NCBI GenBank assembly: GCA_948474755.1
Contig: CAOLHI010000256.1
Span: 124,001 to 188,000 of the forward strand
Source of the DNA: Ctenosaura bakeri
Taxonomy: Eukaryota > Chordata > Lepidosauria > Squamata > Iguanidae
Direction: 5' to 3'
Length of the DNA stretch: 64,000 nucleotides
The first letter of the stretch is position 1. Each line of letters starts with the position of its first letter. Of this stretch, positions 44,831-56,914 are shown one piece after another. The position numbers and the translations under genes are program-made. A model generated the notes under the pieces. The model was given only the letters and a program-made list of their open reading frames with translations, did not search any database and was not told where the DNA came from.

Positions 44831-47800
44831 ATTTGAGTTTTTAACCCGTGGCCCTTGAAACCTCCCTAGAGAATCCATGGATAGGTTTCCGCGGTTCCGT
44901 GAGAACCGGATACACAAATGAACCTCCGCTTTTGATTTGCTCCCAATTACTTTGAAAATTATGTTTTAAGTGCATTTATCTGGGGAATGATCTGTAACGT
45001 TCATCAGCTTGCCAGAAACGTGATGCAAAAATAGGAGAGACTACAGTTATCACATCAATGGAAAGCTGTGGGATTATTGTTGTGTAGGAGTGGCTCCAAA
45101 GTAAATGTCACTATTTGTTTGATGCTTGCACGCCTGTTTCTTCCAAATAGTGCCACCTCAAATAGCTGTTAAGACATTTCATAAATTCATAATTACACAA
45201 CAAACCACTGTAATACATGACCATTCAATACAGTATAGTGAAGATGCAAGGTGTCACACGGTGAATGCAAACAAGACAAAAATGGTTAATTTCTAAAATG
45301 TATCATCCATCCAAAACATTAACTTCACCTCTTTCATATGAGCATCAGTTCTCCAAGCACTTAGTCCCGATGCTCACAATGTACTGCCAAATGGGAACTG
45401 CAAATGCACTTAGAACAGCCTCCAGAAGGACAAAGTGTCCATCTCCCCTGACAAGCCAAAGTGTGGGCACAGATACATATAACAGTGAAGTTCATTCACT
45501 TTTCTCAGCACTAGCCACTGTGAACTACAAACTAGAATGTAGTGGGGAAAAACCTGAGCTGGTGGCACGTGCACTCTGCCCTGTTAAATGAATTGGCATC
45601 CTAGTCCTGGAAGGGACTATGTAGACCATAGAAAGGATGTTGTGGATTTTTACTTCAAAGGTTTGGTAAGGGTCTCAGGTCCTACCTTAATGTCCTGTAC
45701 ATTAATGTGCTGCGTACTGATTAAACCTCACAGAGGATGGAGCCATCAATGGCTATTAGTCAAAATGACTACATATCACCTCCAGTATCAGAGGCAGTAT
45801 GCCACTATATATCAGTTGCTGGGAAAGGCAAGATGGAGAGTTGTGCCATAGTTGCACTTGTGGCTAGAATCCTTTTGGTGATATTCGGGTATAAGTACTG
45901 ATTACACCTGTGTATGTACGTTTGGGGATCTTCTGGAAGGAGGTATCCTGTACCTGCTTGCTCAATGTCCTTTACCCTGGGTGCACTTCTTTGCGACTAC
46001 ACTGTTGGACTAAATGGCCTTTGATCTGATCCAGCATGGCCCCTCCTATGTTCTAACCCATCCAACTATTAATTACTCTCAGGCTGGGTAATCATTGTCC
46101 TTTAAGTCAGAAATGGTCTCTCCATTATTATTGGCAGTTAGGAACAATGGCAGTTTTTGTGTTCAGAAATTCTGTCCCTGGGCAGGGTGCCTTTGAAGAA
46201 TATGTGGAAACTAACAAAAACAATCTTAAAAAATCAGTACATGGAAAAATGGTTTTGAATTCCTGAAATGTGTTCCTTATTGAAAAGATGTCTTTTTCAA
46301 AAGTAGAAATAACACAGAGGAAAAACAGATAGGTAGACAGAGATAAATTATAGCTTCACATTGTCCTCTTCTGACAAAATTAACTATTAAGATGCAATTC
46401 TACATGACCAAGTAAAATCCTGGGTATTTGTTGGCCATAGGGATCTAAAGGCTTGACCTCTAGAAAGAGACCTTAGCACCTTTTGAAAAGGGAAATTTAA
46501 AAAGGTATTATATGGCAGCCAATAACCCACCTTTAATCCACTTTTCAGCCTGAAGATTGAGCCCTTAGATCATCTTACATAATTTCATAAATAAAAATTA
46601 CAAGCAAAAATATTGTAATTCCTCAGTTCCATTGATAGTTCTAGCTAAGACAGGCCCACAGAAGTACTAAGATATATAGTACTTTTATCATTGAGTAACT
46701 AGTTTGGTGGGTCTCTCTTGATTAGGATTAACAATTTTACTTAATTCTAACTGTATTATAAAGGGACAAACAAGCCTCCTTAGGTTTTAAGCATCTTTAA
46801 CCTCTTCATTTTTCTTTGTGGTTTATTATGCTTGAGGATAAGAGGAGACTTTACCATCAGCCCTGTAACACTTCTGTCTGTTTTCTGAAGGGTTGGGTGT
46901 TAACTACATGTTTATCACTAGATGACCGGAGCAGTAACTTTGTACCCATCACTGTCCAAACACCATGGATTTCCATATTACTTCACCTCATTTGAGAAAA
47001 GATAGCAAGGTGGGGAGCTTGGTTCACAAGATCTCCTTCCTAATTACTCACTAAACTCTGTTCTTCCAATAAGTACTCTAGCCTGCAGTTTTAAGGGCAA
47101 GCTTGCAAGGACAGTGATCCTTGTAATATCAGTCCTGACACCATTAGAAACCTCACGGAACCATTTGTATATTTAAATGACATTCATTGACCACCTTCCT
47201 AGGGTTGCCAGATTGAATCGTGGAGAGAGAGAGAGCTCCTGCACTTTAATGAAAAGAGACTTTTGGCAGGCGTTTGCATGCAACTAGGTAACAAGCAACA
47301 TCCACCAAAATTCCCTCAACACTAGAAACCTTACCTCCTTTCAACAAACCCAAAAAGAACACAGTCCAGGACTTGAGAGGATGTATAGATTGGCCCAGTT
47401 GCTTAATAGATGTTCTGGACTATCTTTCATGATGGGGAGGGGGGGGTGGAATCTAGCTGGCAAAATTATGACAATGGGGTACTGTATTGCACTAAAGCCA
47501 TCTCAGAACATAATGTCCATAATTTGCTTGCCTTATTTTTATTATTTTTTTTTTTAGAGGTTCCCATCCCTGTGGCTAAAAGAAAAAGAAAGATAGAGAT
47601 GTGATAGTGTATTTTCATTTAATCCTGCTGCAGCCTTCATGACAGCCAAGGCCTTGAGGCCCTTCTTAACAAAGATTCTGCTTGTAACAACCCAACTGTG
47701 CGCTCAAGGTGGTCTCCATGGCAACAAAGATAACTTGGAGGCCTGGGCATACAAGAGAGCCCTGGAGGTAGTTCAAGGCTCCATTCCTCCCACTTGTATG

Positions 47801-50014
47801 CTGTTTGCTGAGGGAAGGAGGGAGTAAGCTCCTTTGATGGAGAAAGAGGCAGTATTGATGGGTAGAAACATGCCAAGATGGGCAACATGGCTTCAGTGAA
47901 ACAGGCCACCATGTTTTACAATGATAGCCAGGCTTCAGCATTGGGGGAATGCACTATTTTCCTTTCTGTTGCCAAGGGGGAGGACAGCAGCTGGGGAAAG
48001 GGCAGCAAGGGGCCTCTACATACTGTCTTCTAGAGAGAGAGCAATCTAAGCTATTTGCCAGTCCCAGTGATATAGCACTCTATTACTGGAGTGTGATTTT
48101 TTCATAGGAATGATTTTCACACTCAGTCCCCTGTGCTGCTGTCCACAGTAGGGATGAAAAAGGGCCTTGATAACAGCAATTGGTAGGAACAGCTGACATA
48201 AGCAGAACTCAAAACCTTGGCCTTCCTTTTCAGACACAAAAAGGCACAATTTAAGCCCTCATGATTAACAGTGCGGGAAGAAGACTTTTTGTGCCTATAC
48301 AGGGGCCTTGTAGCCCAATTTAATTTGCCAGACTGCTGAACACAGGCACTTCTTCACACTCATTCATGCAAACATACACACATACGTTTCTTCAGTCACA
48401 CCAACAAAAGGCACATCTGTGCCAAAGCTTTTTTTTCCCCCTTTAGGCTTTTGATACAAGATGTGGATCAATTTTGAACTTGCTCCAGGAGAAATTTTAA
48501 GGGGGGGAAAGAAACTATCTACAACAAGGAAGGAGGTTTCAAGAGTGATCACATTGCTCCTTTCCCCAGGCAGACTATGTGGTACATATACCACACATAT
48601 TTTGAAGTTTGGAAAGGTGTATAGGGGGGTTCCACCTATATTTATCTGATGTTATAACCTGCTGTTGAAATCAAGGACAAAGAACAATCGAATCAGCCTT
48701 CTTTCTTTGCAATGTTATGAAGACATCCATATACTCCTCCCTTGCCATCACCTTGGGCTTATTTTAGATAAACCACTTGTATCTAAATCCACATGGCAGC
48801 TGCTACAGGTCCCAAACCATCTGTGAATAGTGGCTCACCTTATATACCAGATTGCCATGCCCATTTGCTCTACACTGCTGCAAGCCATCAGCTGGAATGT
48901 TCTGCAATGCCACAGAGAAAATCACTTGATAGTGGTACATCTATGTGCAAAGCCACAAAACATGAACTGCAACACTGAGCAGCCAGGTTAAGTTTCAAGC
49001 TACTACCACCCCAGTTATTGTTTGTGTTAAGACAGCCTAGGTTTAGAAAAGAACTACAAGTAAATAGCCATTTAAACACACATTCATGGCTGAAACGAAG
49101 CAGCTATGATGGTGAAGACACAAAGGGAGCACTAGCCAGGAGCACAAGAATTTGACCTTGAATATAGGTCACTCAGTGTTTGCTCTGCAACTGTGCATCA
49201 GGGCAGAGTTGAACACATAGCAAATGCAAGAGCAGAAAGGGAAAGGAAGAACTGTTTCAACTAATTAGATGCAGATCATATTCATTATTTATCAAACACG
49301 TGCAAACTGATTATGCAAATCTGACTCATAGTATATTTTCATATTTTTCCTCAGTATTGCAGAAACTGTCTTTATTATATTTTAGTTATTTCTTGTATCA
49401 AAAGTCTAAAACATGTTTTAACACAGGCAATGAAGAATCTAACAACACTTCTCTCTTGCCTTGTATCTCAGCAAAGCCCAGCTTCCATGTCTCCCTTCCT
49501 CTGATGCACGTACTGCACAGGCCTCTGTAAGCAGGCTGGCAAGGCTTGTTCCGTCTTCATTTCCCTCCCAATACACCATGATTGATCTAAGAATCAGAGT
49601 GATAACACTCACACATCAGCAGAGGCTGTTGAAAACAGAGATGTACTTTTCTCACAGCTTTGGGCTCTTAATCTTAGAGAATACCAGGGCGCCATGAAAA
49701 TAACTTCGCACTCACTTTTTCCCCCCAAATGATTTGCATTACAGTTAGAGAAAGAGCATATATTAAAAACCAAGCTCACTGTTGATATGAAATTAAGAGG
49801 AGAAATGCACAATTATTTGCTCAGCTGACTGTTAAAAATTTTGAGAAATCCTTGACTAAAGTAGTACATCTTTACTACAAAAGTAACCCAGATTAATTGA
49901 CATGGCACCCATCTTCTGCTGCAAAGAACCCTGAGAAACAACCTTCTATGAAAAGATGAGAAGTTTCTGTGCAGTGCTCTCCTAAAACAATATATGTCCA
50001 GTGGTCCTTGGGAG
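44831..50014. other. Intergenic between ZNF865 and ZNF524, left part
   Basis: No coding exon is recognised. A CR1/L2-like 3' terminus lies at 45985-46065, and a GA run at 47220-47232 and short homopolymers are present. The remaining sequence is unassigned. Confidence 0.4.
45985..46065 (+). repeat. CR1/L2-like LINE 3' terminus
   Basis: 'gttggactaaatggcctttgatctgatccagcatggcccctcctatgttct' is the characteristic 3' end of the family seen in antisense at 38095. It is 5'-truncated. Confidence 0.65.
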
Positions 50015-50019
50015 AAGCC

Positions 50020-50637
50020 TAGAGAGTTAATATTTGTGGTGCAGCAACATGATTCTTGGTTGCATCAACAGGAGTATGGTGTCTAGATCAAGGGAAGTAA
50101 TGGCACCTGCTATGGTTAGACCTCATCTGGAATACTATGTCCAGTTCTGGGCTCATGATTTCAAGAAGGATATTGACAAGCTGGAGCATGTCCAGAAGAG
50201 GGTGACCAAAATGGTGAAGGATCTGGAAGCCATGTCCTATGAGGAGTGTCTTAGTTTAGTCTGCAGAAGAGAAGGTTACCAGGGGACATGATAGCCATGT
50301 TTAAATATTTGAAGGGATCTCATGTTGAGGAGGGAGCAAGCTTGTTTTCTGATGCTCCAGAGACTAGGACAAGGAACAATGGATTCGAACTGCAGGAAAA
50401 AAGATTCCACTTAAACCTCAGGAACAACTTCCTGATGGTCAGAGCTGTTCGACAGTGGAATATGCTGCCTCAGTGTGTGATGAAGTCTCCTTCTTTGGAG
50501 GTTTTTAAGCAGAGGCTGGATGACTATATGTCAGGAGTGCTTTGATGTGGGTTCCTGCATGGCAGGCGATTGGACTGGATGGCCCCTTTGGTCTCTTCCA
50601 ACCCTGATTCTATGACTCTATGATTCTATGATTCTAC
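50020..50637 (+). mobile_element. CR1 LINE, 5'-truncated 3' end
   Basis: The sequence encodes remnants of the C-terminal part of a CR1 reverse-transcriptase ORF: RPHLEYYVQFWAHDFKKDID, then in the next frame EKRFHLNLRNNFLMVRAVRQWNMLP and DDYMSGVL. The 3' end has the typical 'gattggactggatggcccctttggtctcttccaaccctgattctatg' followed by the CR1 terminal microsatellite (tatgattctatgattcta). A frame break near 50288 and 5' truncation make it non-functional. Confidence 0.93.
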
Positions 50638-50977
50638 AATGTCAACACATCTACCCATTTCATCCTTTGTCACAATCTTGTCTTGCAGCACATGTAGTGT
50701 CTTGGGTCACATGATGGCCCTACACCTCAGCCCTTAGCTCATTTATTTAGAAGTCATTCTGGTTGATCTGACTTAAATATACCTTTAAGTCTGTGTACTG
50801 TATCCTGTGTACTTAGGAATGAGGTGCCAATCTCACTTTCCTTTCTGCTGAGGAGAGGCCTAGGCACAGTCAAGAAGGAAAATCCAGATTTATGTTCTTC
50901 ACTTTACATTCCCGTCATTTTTTTTTTCACAGATGTGCATTAGGAATCGCAAAAATGGAATATAATCTCTACATGGA
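50638..50977. other. Intergenic spacer, nothing recognised
   Basis: A short unique-looking stretch lies between the CR1 end and a SINE. No gene is recognised. Confidence 0.4.
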
Positions 50978-51185
50978 GCCAGCATGGTATAGAGATTTCA
51001 GTGTTGGACTAGCCCTCTAAGAGACTAGGGTTCAGAGCTCCACTCAGCCAAGCAAATCCACTAGGTAACCTTGGGAAAGTCACACTCTCTCAGCCTAAAA
51101 GGAAGGCAATGGCAAAACTCCTAGGAAAACCCTATGATACAGTTATCATACGTGAGATTTCACTGGAAGGTGCATAACAACAATC
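50978..51185 (+). repeat. tRNA-derived SINE, Sauria type
   Basis: The A-box-like 'tttcagtgttggactagccc', B-box-like 'agggttcagagctcc', 'gtaaccttgggaaagtcacactctctcagcc', 'aaggcaatggcaaaactcc' and a diverged tail ending gcataacaacaatcc are in the expected order. It is nearly full length. Confidence 0.82.
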
Positions 51186-51783
51186 CCACACTTACCCACA
51201 CTTTCCCACTCCCCCTCTCTCTAATATCCTAGCACTGGTATTAAAAGCTGCATCTCTCAACTTCTGAACACCATTTCTGAATGTGGTTAGGTGGGAGAAG
51301 GAAAAAAAACAGAAAAAACAACACGCCAAGAGTATTATACTTTTGCATATGTTATTTCATTGAAATGTATGCAAACTGAAAATGCCCCATTCCATGGAGG
51401 CTGATCTTAAAAGGCAAACTTAAAAAAACAACTTGGAAGGGGACAAATCATCTTGCAGAAGATTACCGATTATCAACATTTTGTTTGGTACAATTATAAG
51501 AGGAGCATAATTCCCCCAGCTCTCATTCTTCTGGAAAATCACAAGATACTTAATAGAACAAAATTCCCTGTTCCAATTCATCCACCCTGTAAAGAGGTCA
51601 ATACAGGAGGTTCTTCCTCCAGCCCAGCAACACCTCTGGATATCATGATATATTTGTGCACAGGAGTGGACAGCCATGATGTTCTGTTAACCAATGGCAA
51701 TCTGCAGTCTTTGGCAATGCTAATGCATTGATATTTCAAGACCTGTAATGCTCTAGAGCAGTCCTGGAAGTTAGGGTCTCATC

Positions 51784-51789
51784 TTTATT
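51784..51789 (-). terminator. Polyadenylation signal AATAAA, ZNF524-like gene
   Basis: The minus strand reads AATAAA about 130 nt after the stop codon. It is the first signal and gives a short 3' UTR. Confidence 0.5.
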
Positions 51790-51917
51790 TTCATGTCCAT
51801 CCTTGAGGAAAACGTCTCAATGCCATTGCAAAGGTTTAAGTCCATTTAGATAATTTGCAAGACAAAGTCCTAGGTCTCAGTTTGCATTCACACCTGGTGC
51901 CCCTAGACTTTGTGTAT

Positions 51918-53066
51918 TTATGGGGGTTGTATTCCAGGTTTGTCTTTGTCTTTGATGTGTTCTATCTCAGATAGGTGTGAGATGGTTACAGGAGTACTTC
52001 CTGTCCCACCTTCTACAGCTTCCCCCCACTGGTTCCCATCCCCAACATGGTCCTCTGATGCTTCGTTGGTCCAGCCACTCCCAAGATCCTCCATCCCCCA
52101 GTCACCACCTCCAGACACCACTTCTGATTCCCAGTCCCCTGCGGTAGTCCAGCTGCCGCCTCCTTCCTCCACTGAACGCTGGTAGTAGGTCTCACGTGCG
52201 TGCTTTCGCTTCGCATGCCGACGGAGGGTGTTGCGTTCTGTGAAGCGCAATCGGCAAATCTGGCACTGATAGGGCTTCTCCCCTGTGTGGACTCGCTGAT
52301 GGCGCAAGAGTTCACCCGATTCCCTGAAGCCCTTGCGGCATACCGGGCAGCTGAAGGGCCGTTCACCAGTGTGGATGTGCTTGTGCCGCTGCAGGTGTGA
52401 AGAACGCTTGAAGGCCTTGCCACACTCACGGCACACGTACGGCTTGCTCTCTGAGTGGGTGATGCTGTGGCGCTCCAAGTCTGACTGGTATAGAAACGTC
52501 CGTAGGCAAATGGGGCAGAAGTACAGCTGCCGTGGTGGCGGGGCTGATGCCAGCAGCTCCGGCTCTGAGGATTGCATCTGTCCAGCCAGCTCTGCTTCCT
52601 GTCGGGAGACTGTGTGAGGTACCCCTTCAGCATCAATCAACACCAGGGACCCCTCATCATCGGCAGCTCCTTCACCCTGCTGACCCAGTTGCTTGGAGTT
52701 AGGAGTGGAACTGTGCGCATGGGATCTCCCCCCTCTGTTTCTAGTCAGTGCTGAATGGAGCTTTGGCCCCCATAGGGCAATGCTGTAGATCTCTGGGTGG
52801 GAAGGTCTGTCCTCTATAGCCATATGATTCGGGGGGATGTCATTGGTCAGCGGGTTCTGAATATAGTGGGACCAAGGAACCGGGGGGCAAGTTTCTATCA
52901 CCTGGTTCTCAAGCCCGATGCTGCCATGGTTGTCCACTCTTGACCAATCACTCCCGCTTGGCACCAGCACCCGGGCCTTTGCCTGCAGCTCCGCTGGATG
53001 CCCATCACCCCTGTCGACATGCCACCTGTGAGATGGCTCCATTGGGCACCAGGAACAAGAGTGCAT
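51918..53066 (-). CDS. ZNF524: C2H2 zinc-finger protein, ZNF524-like
   Basis: The protein is 382 aa and complete in one exon. [15 protein letters not shown] block at about residues 140-153 precedes four C2H2 fingers at about 182-204 ([10 protein letters not shown]), 210-232, 238-260 and 266-289. The fourth, [20 protein letters not shown], is almost the mammalian ZNF524 sequence, and finger 1 shares [20 protein letters not shown] glycine/glutamate/tryptophan-rich acidic tail follows. The human protein is shorter (about 260 aa) and has an AT-hook before the LIDxxGVPYTV block. Here only NRGGR remains near that place, with no canonical GRP core. The fingers are also close to the ZNF581-like protein at 15195, so the two are paralogues. 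The start is the first in-frame ATG after acceptor ctccgcag. M9 is an alternative and would also fit. Confidence 0.88.
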   Translation of the reverse strand: MHSCSWCPMEPSHRWHVDRGDGHPAELQAKARVLVPSGSDWSRVDNHGSIGLENQVIETCPPVPWSHYIQNPLTNDIPPNHMAIEDRPSHPEIYSIALWGPKLHSALTRNRGGRSHAHSSTPNSKQLGQQGEGAADDEGSLVLIDAEGVPHTVSRQEAELAGQMQSSEPELLASAPPPRQLYFCPICLRTFLYQSDLERHSITHSESKPYVCRECGKAFKRSSHLQRHKHIHTGERPFSCPVCRKGFRESGELLRHQRVHTGEKPYQCQICRLRFTERNTLRRHAKRKHARETYYQRSVEEGGGSWTTAGDWESEVVSGGGDWGMEDLGSGWTNEASEDHVGDGNQWGEAVEGGTGSTPVTISHLSEIEHIKDKDKPGIQPP

Positions 53067-53084
53067 TCAGCTACAGGGACATCG
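53067..53084 (-). other. 5' end of ZNF524 coding exon with minimal upstream ORF
   Basis: The exon begins after gtctccgcag (acceptor AG at 53086-53085). Two nucleotides in, an ATG opens a three-codon frame, MSL-stop (53082-53071). It ends four bases before the main ATG at 53066. Whether it is translated depends on the unseen first exon. Confidence 0.55.
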
Positions 53085-54319
53085 CTGCGGAGACGGGAGA
53101 ACAGTGACAAGCTCAGAGCAGTCCACTAGGAAGTATTCCCACCCCAGAAATTCATCCTGTCACCTTGAGCATATAACCACTAAGAAAGCTGGCTTTAGAG
53201 CTACGAGAATACAAGACAAATTCTCATTCCAGAAGAGTTGCTGCTTTGAATTACGGTAGCAAAAAAGCGTAGAGGCACCTTAGAGACTGAGGGTGCAACA
53301 TTTACTTGGAAGAAGGTCCTGCTGAAGGCACTGGGACTGACTTTCAAGTAAACATGCGCAGGACTGGGTTGTAAATAGTGAAATCATTAAATTTAATTCC
53401 TTAGTATTTTTTGTTCATTAATACTTGCTTCAAAGCAAGTTGAGACCTAAAACAGATGTGTGTGTGTGTGGAAAAACACAGAGATGTCTGAATTTCTCCC
53501 TGTGTGTACAGTTAGTTTAGAAATATACACTGAACTGTGGGTGTGCCTATGCAGGCATGCATAACTGGAACTGTGCTCTATTAGTCTTGTGCAATCTTGA
53601 TTAGGCTTAACGATTCAGGCACACACCTTCCAATGTGGATGCAGGTGCACACGTGCACATCTTTTTGCAACAAATTTGGGAGCAGAATCATGTGCACACA
53701 TACATGGCACACTGTATATGCAATATATGCACAATATTTGCACATAGGGACAGTTTAACAAACACATAATGCACACTACATCCACAAGAGGGTTTGCATC
53801 TGTCTTATGGCATAGATTAAGTATTCTACCACATTCAAAATCAGGTATGTCCAATACTTTTTCTCTGGCTTTCAGTGTGTTTTTCAGTGAAATGAAGATT
53901 CTAAACAGCATTAGCAATTATCAGTCTGGAAGCAGAATTGATATTTATTGAAGATTAAGTGAAAGGAAGTGCTGGCCAGATCATGCATGCAGGGGGCAAC
54001 AATGACTCAAATGGGGGCAGAAGGGGAAAAAAAGCAGTTGTGTGTTTTGTGTGTGTTACCCTAACTTGCACCTTTATACTGAAGACAATTCTGCAATACT
54101 TATCACACCTTTAGACTTAGAGCTGCATCATTTATAAATGTTAAGGAAAAAGACTAGGACATTTCAATATGTACCCTCAACATAATTCTCCAAAACTATT
54201 TCCCAGGGTTCCTTGGAGACTGCCATCCATCCCAAGGTACGGAGGATTATCAGCTGCAAAAACTCATTTGCTTATCAGTTGGAAATAACCTCTTGTCATT
54301 GCTTTAAAAAAGGGATGGA

Positions 54320-54440
54320 TTACTCTGGGCCTTCCTGAAGTTCTGGATTTCAATTCCCAGAAGACTCAGCCAATGGTAAGGGATTATGGGAACTGTAGCT
54401 TAAAACATCTGGAGGACCAAAAGTTCCCCACCACTGGTTT
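54320..54440. repeat. Short foldback repeat
   Basis: 'gaagttctggatttcaattcccagaagactcag' and 'gattatgggaactgtagcttaaaacatctggagg' are the two arms of the common short palindrome. Confidence 0.55.
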
Positions 54441-55659
54441 AGAAATAGATTTACATCTCCATAGAAACAAACATAGCAGGTGCTTCTAGATACTACAGAC
54501 AAAGGTTGGAATGTAAGGCTAAAAATGTGAATTGGTTCTCCTCTGGAACCCATTTCCAAATAGCCCTAGAAAATGCCAAACCCAATATTAATATGTTTTT
54601 ACTGATATCTGTTGATAAAGAACAGTCTCCTATCCTTTGCAAGCATATTTTTTAAACTCTGTTATTCCAATTCTACCAAAGTATGCTGAAATACAGAATA
54701 GACCAACCACAGCTACAGTTAAAATTATGCATACATTTGAAATTTGATAATGTTCTAGTGGATTTATATTTTAATCCTGAGCATTTTCAAAAGTCACTTT
54801 TGAAATTTCACTTTGAGAAATATTTAACAACAACAAAATTACTCTTAACCCTCAATCGATTCGGTTTAAAGCCATCATATTATGCATCAAGCTGCCAGAT
54901 CCAGCTCTTTTGCACTTTTCTAAACAAACAAAAACTAATAAGTACAACAGCATCCACTACTGGAAATGTTTGGTGATGGTGGGTGGAAATTAATGGAAAG
55001 AGTACACATTAAAATATTCCAAGCAATTGGAACTAGGAATAGAGAGCTAAATCCCAGCTTCAGCACCATCAGATTCATTTTTATCTCCACAATATAACAG
55101 TTCTGCATGTTTCTAAGAATGGAAAAGAGAGGAATGGAGGAATCCAAGCAGGGCTTGCAGCTCAGCTCAAATTCATGTGACCATCTCCCTGTCACAACTC
55201 TGGCAGCCCCAGGAGCTTCACGGCTTGATCTGACCACAGACCCGAGCGGTGCTGGGCCAATGCGTTTCCCAGAATTAAGTGACAGATTCTAGAACGATCC
55301 CGAGCGTTCTCAGGGGCTTGGTTCGGGACCAATCGTGTCCTGTGACAGAGAAGAGGGCGCCTCTGGGCATGTAGCGAGTGTACTGCCCTCATCTCAAGCC
55401 AGCCCCGAGGCACCGGCGTTGAAAAGACGGGACAAACAGGTTTGGGTTCTGAAAAAAAGGAGGTACCCCTAGACAGTCTGGATTCCTATCATCCTTGCAA
55501 AGAGGGGAAATGCACTCGTGCAATTTGCGTGCGTTCCCAGGTATGCAGCTCTGCTGTAGCTATTCTCCTTCGGAGGCTGGGATGCTGGGCATCCAGATTG
55601 TGCCCCTTCGGTCTCTCTCATCCATCTCCGGCAGCCACGCTAGCCTCCCTCCTTGCTCC

Positions 55660-56110
55660 CCAGCCTGCCTGTAAAGTCCCCCCTCCGCCCACCCCATTTC
55701 TGCTCCAGGCGACACTGGAAGCGGCGGCGGCGGCGGCGGCGGCGGGGAGAGAGGCGGCCACCCACCCCATCCAGCAGAGAGAGGCAGCAGCGGTTACCTG
55801 TTTTGCATTGTGATCTGCGGCAGCCGAGGGTTTCAATGGGGCCGGCGGTGGGTGGGGAGAGGGAAGGAGCCGTCCGCTGGGAAGCCTCTCTCGCCGCCCG
55901 GCCGCTGCAGAACAAAAGAGCTCGGCTGGGCTTCGCTGGGCATCCGGGAGGCGCGCGGACCCAGCAGACGGACCCGGCGGAGAGGGCGATTCCGCCAGGC
56001 AGACGCGGCGCCCGCCGGGTCCTAGCGCCGACGCGCTCCCGAGACGGACCCGCCCGGAAGGCGCAAGGCGAACGCCGCGGGGTGGGGGGATGGCCGACGG
56101 CTCTGCGCGC
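55660..56110 (-). promoter_or_regulatory. ZNF524: CpG island 5, ZNF524 promoter and first exon
   Basis: This is very CpG-rich, with a (GGC)n run at 55723-55745 and clustered GC boxes. A consensus minus-strand donor, GCAAAACAG|GTAACC, lies at 55797-55796, so the first exon would end at 55798 and run from somewhere near 56.1 kb. A plus-strand gene could share the island, but none is recognised to the right. Confidence 0.6.
55723..55745 (+). repeat. (GGC)n trinucleotide repeat
   Basis: About seven GGC units lie in CpG island 5. If the island is the ZNF524 promoter this tract is in the intron just inside the donor. Confidence 0.9.
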
Positions 56111-56395
56111 TGAGTGCCGTCGGCCGCCTGTCTCTTTAAAAAAGAATGGCATCTTTTTTTTTTTTTACTCCCCGTCCAGACTTTTCCCAGCGCCCTGCTG
56201 CTGAGATGGGAGAAGCAGCCTGTAGACAGAATTCTCTCCTCCGGCGCTGGAAAGCTGTGGAGTCTGTAGGCAAAGGATGGGCACGCCAAGTCCCCAAAGG
56301 GACCCGCTCCCCTTTTTATTTACTAGCCTGTGGCCATGTCCGCACTAATCTGTTATAGCGCTATTATTCCGCTTTCAACATCCTATGGAATCCTG

Positions 56396-56597
56396 GGCCA
56401 TTTCCGCACTACAGTGTTAAACTGCTGCTATTCCACTTTCAATGCCCTGTGGAATTCTGGGGTTTGTAGTTTACTGAGACCAAAGAGCTCTTTGGCTGAG
56501 AATTTGAAGTGCCCTTCCCTAAACTACAAATCCCAGAATTCAATAGGAGGTTGATAGTGGAATAGCAGCGCTTTAACACTGTAGTGCGGAAATGGCC
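56396..56597. mobile_element. Nested palindromic MITE, copy 10 (long subtype)
   Basis: This is a 202-bp inverted repeat, GGCCATTTCCGCACTACAG to CTGTAGTGCGGAAATGGCC, with CTG on both sides (56393-56395 and 56598-56600). It is inserted into the left arm of the outer element. Its inner arms carry the longer subtype centre (tttactgagaccaaagagctc...gagaatt). Confidence 0.9.
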
Positions 56598-56637
56598 CTG
56601 GGGCCTCTGAGGCCCCTCGCTGAACTGCAAACTCCTG

Positions 56638-56839
56638 GGATCTTTCTGTGCTACACTGTTCTAGTCCTATTATTCCATTTCCAACCTCCTGTGGAATTCT
56701 GGGGTTTGTAGTTTACTGTGGCCAAAGAGGTCTCTGGCTAAGAATTCTAAAGGCCCCTCCCTAAACTGCAAGCCCCAGGATTCCACTGTATATTGAAAGT
56801 GGAATAATAGCACTACAACAGTATAGTGTGGAAAGGCCC
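56638..56839. mobile_element. Nested palindromic MITE, copy 11 (long subtype, decayed)
   Basis: This is an inverted repeat of about 202 bp with diverged ends (ggatCTTTCTGTGCTACAC and GTATAGTGTGGAAAGGCCC). It is inserted into the right arm of the outer element, with CTG on both sides if one extra C belongs to the right end. CpGs at the termini are lost. Confidence 0.85.
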
Positions 56840-56914
56840 CTGGATTCCATAGGATGTTGAAAGTGGAATAATAGCACTATAACAGGCTACTGCGGAAATG
56901 GCCCTAGTCTGTAG

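Larger units (their letters stand above)
53085..55797 (-). other. Probable intron 1 of the ZNF524-like gene
   Basis: This is bounded by donor AAAACAG|GTAACC (GT at 55797-55796, minus strand) and the acceptor at 53085. No further exon is recognised. A short foldback repeat lies at 54320 and a (TG)n run near 53458. Confidence 0.55.
56332..56903. mobile_element. Outer MITE split by two nested MITEs
   Basis: The outer palindrome starts GGCCATGTCCGCACTA (56332) and ends CTACTGCGGAAATGGCC (56903). It is interrupted at 56396 and 56638 by two further family members. Removing them restores an element of about 170 bp whose arms read ...ggaatcctgg... and ...cctgggattccatagg.... Imperfect CTAGCCTGT / CTAGTCTGT words flank the whole block. 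It lies beside CpG island 5. Confidence 0.85.

Noticed and set aside
44137..44844. 235-codon plus-strand frame
   Set aside because: It lies wholly in CpG island 4 with equally long antisense frames; composition artefact.
50034..50545. Two adjacent 85-codon plus-strand frames as possible small genes
   Set aside because: They are remnants of the CR1 reverse-transcriptase C-terminus, followed by the CR1 terminal repeat.
55618..56289. 223-codon and 170-codon minus-strand frames upstream of ZNF524
   Set aside because: They are in CpG island 5 across a (GGC)n run. The consensus donor at 55797 would interrupt them, and no family resemblance is seen.
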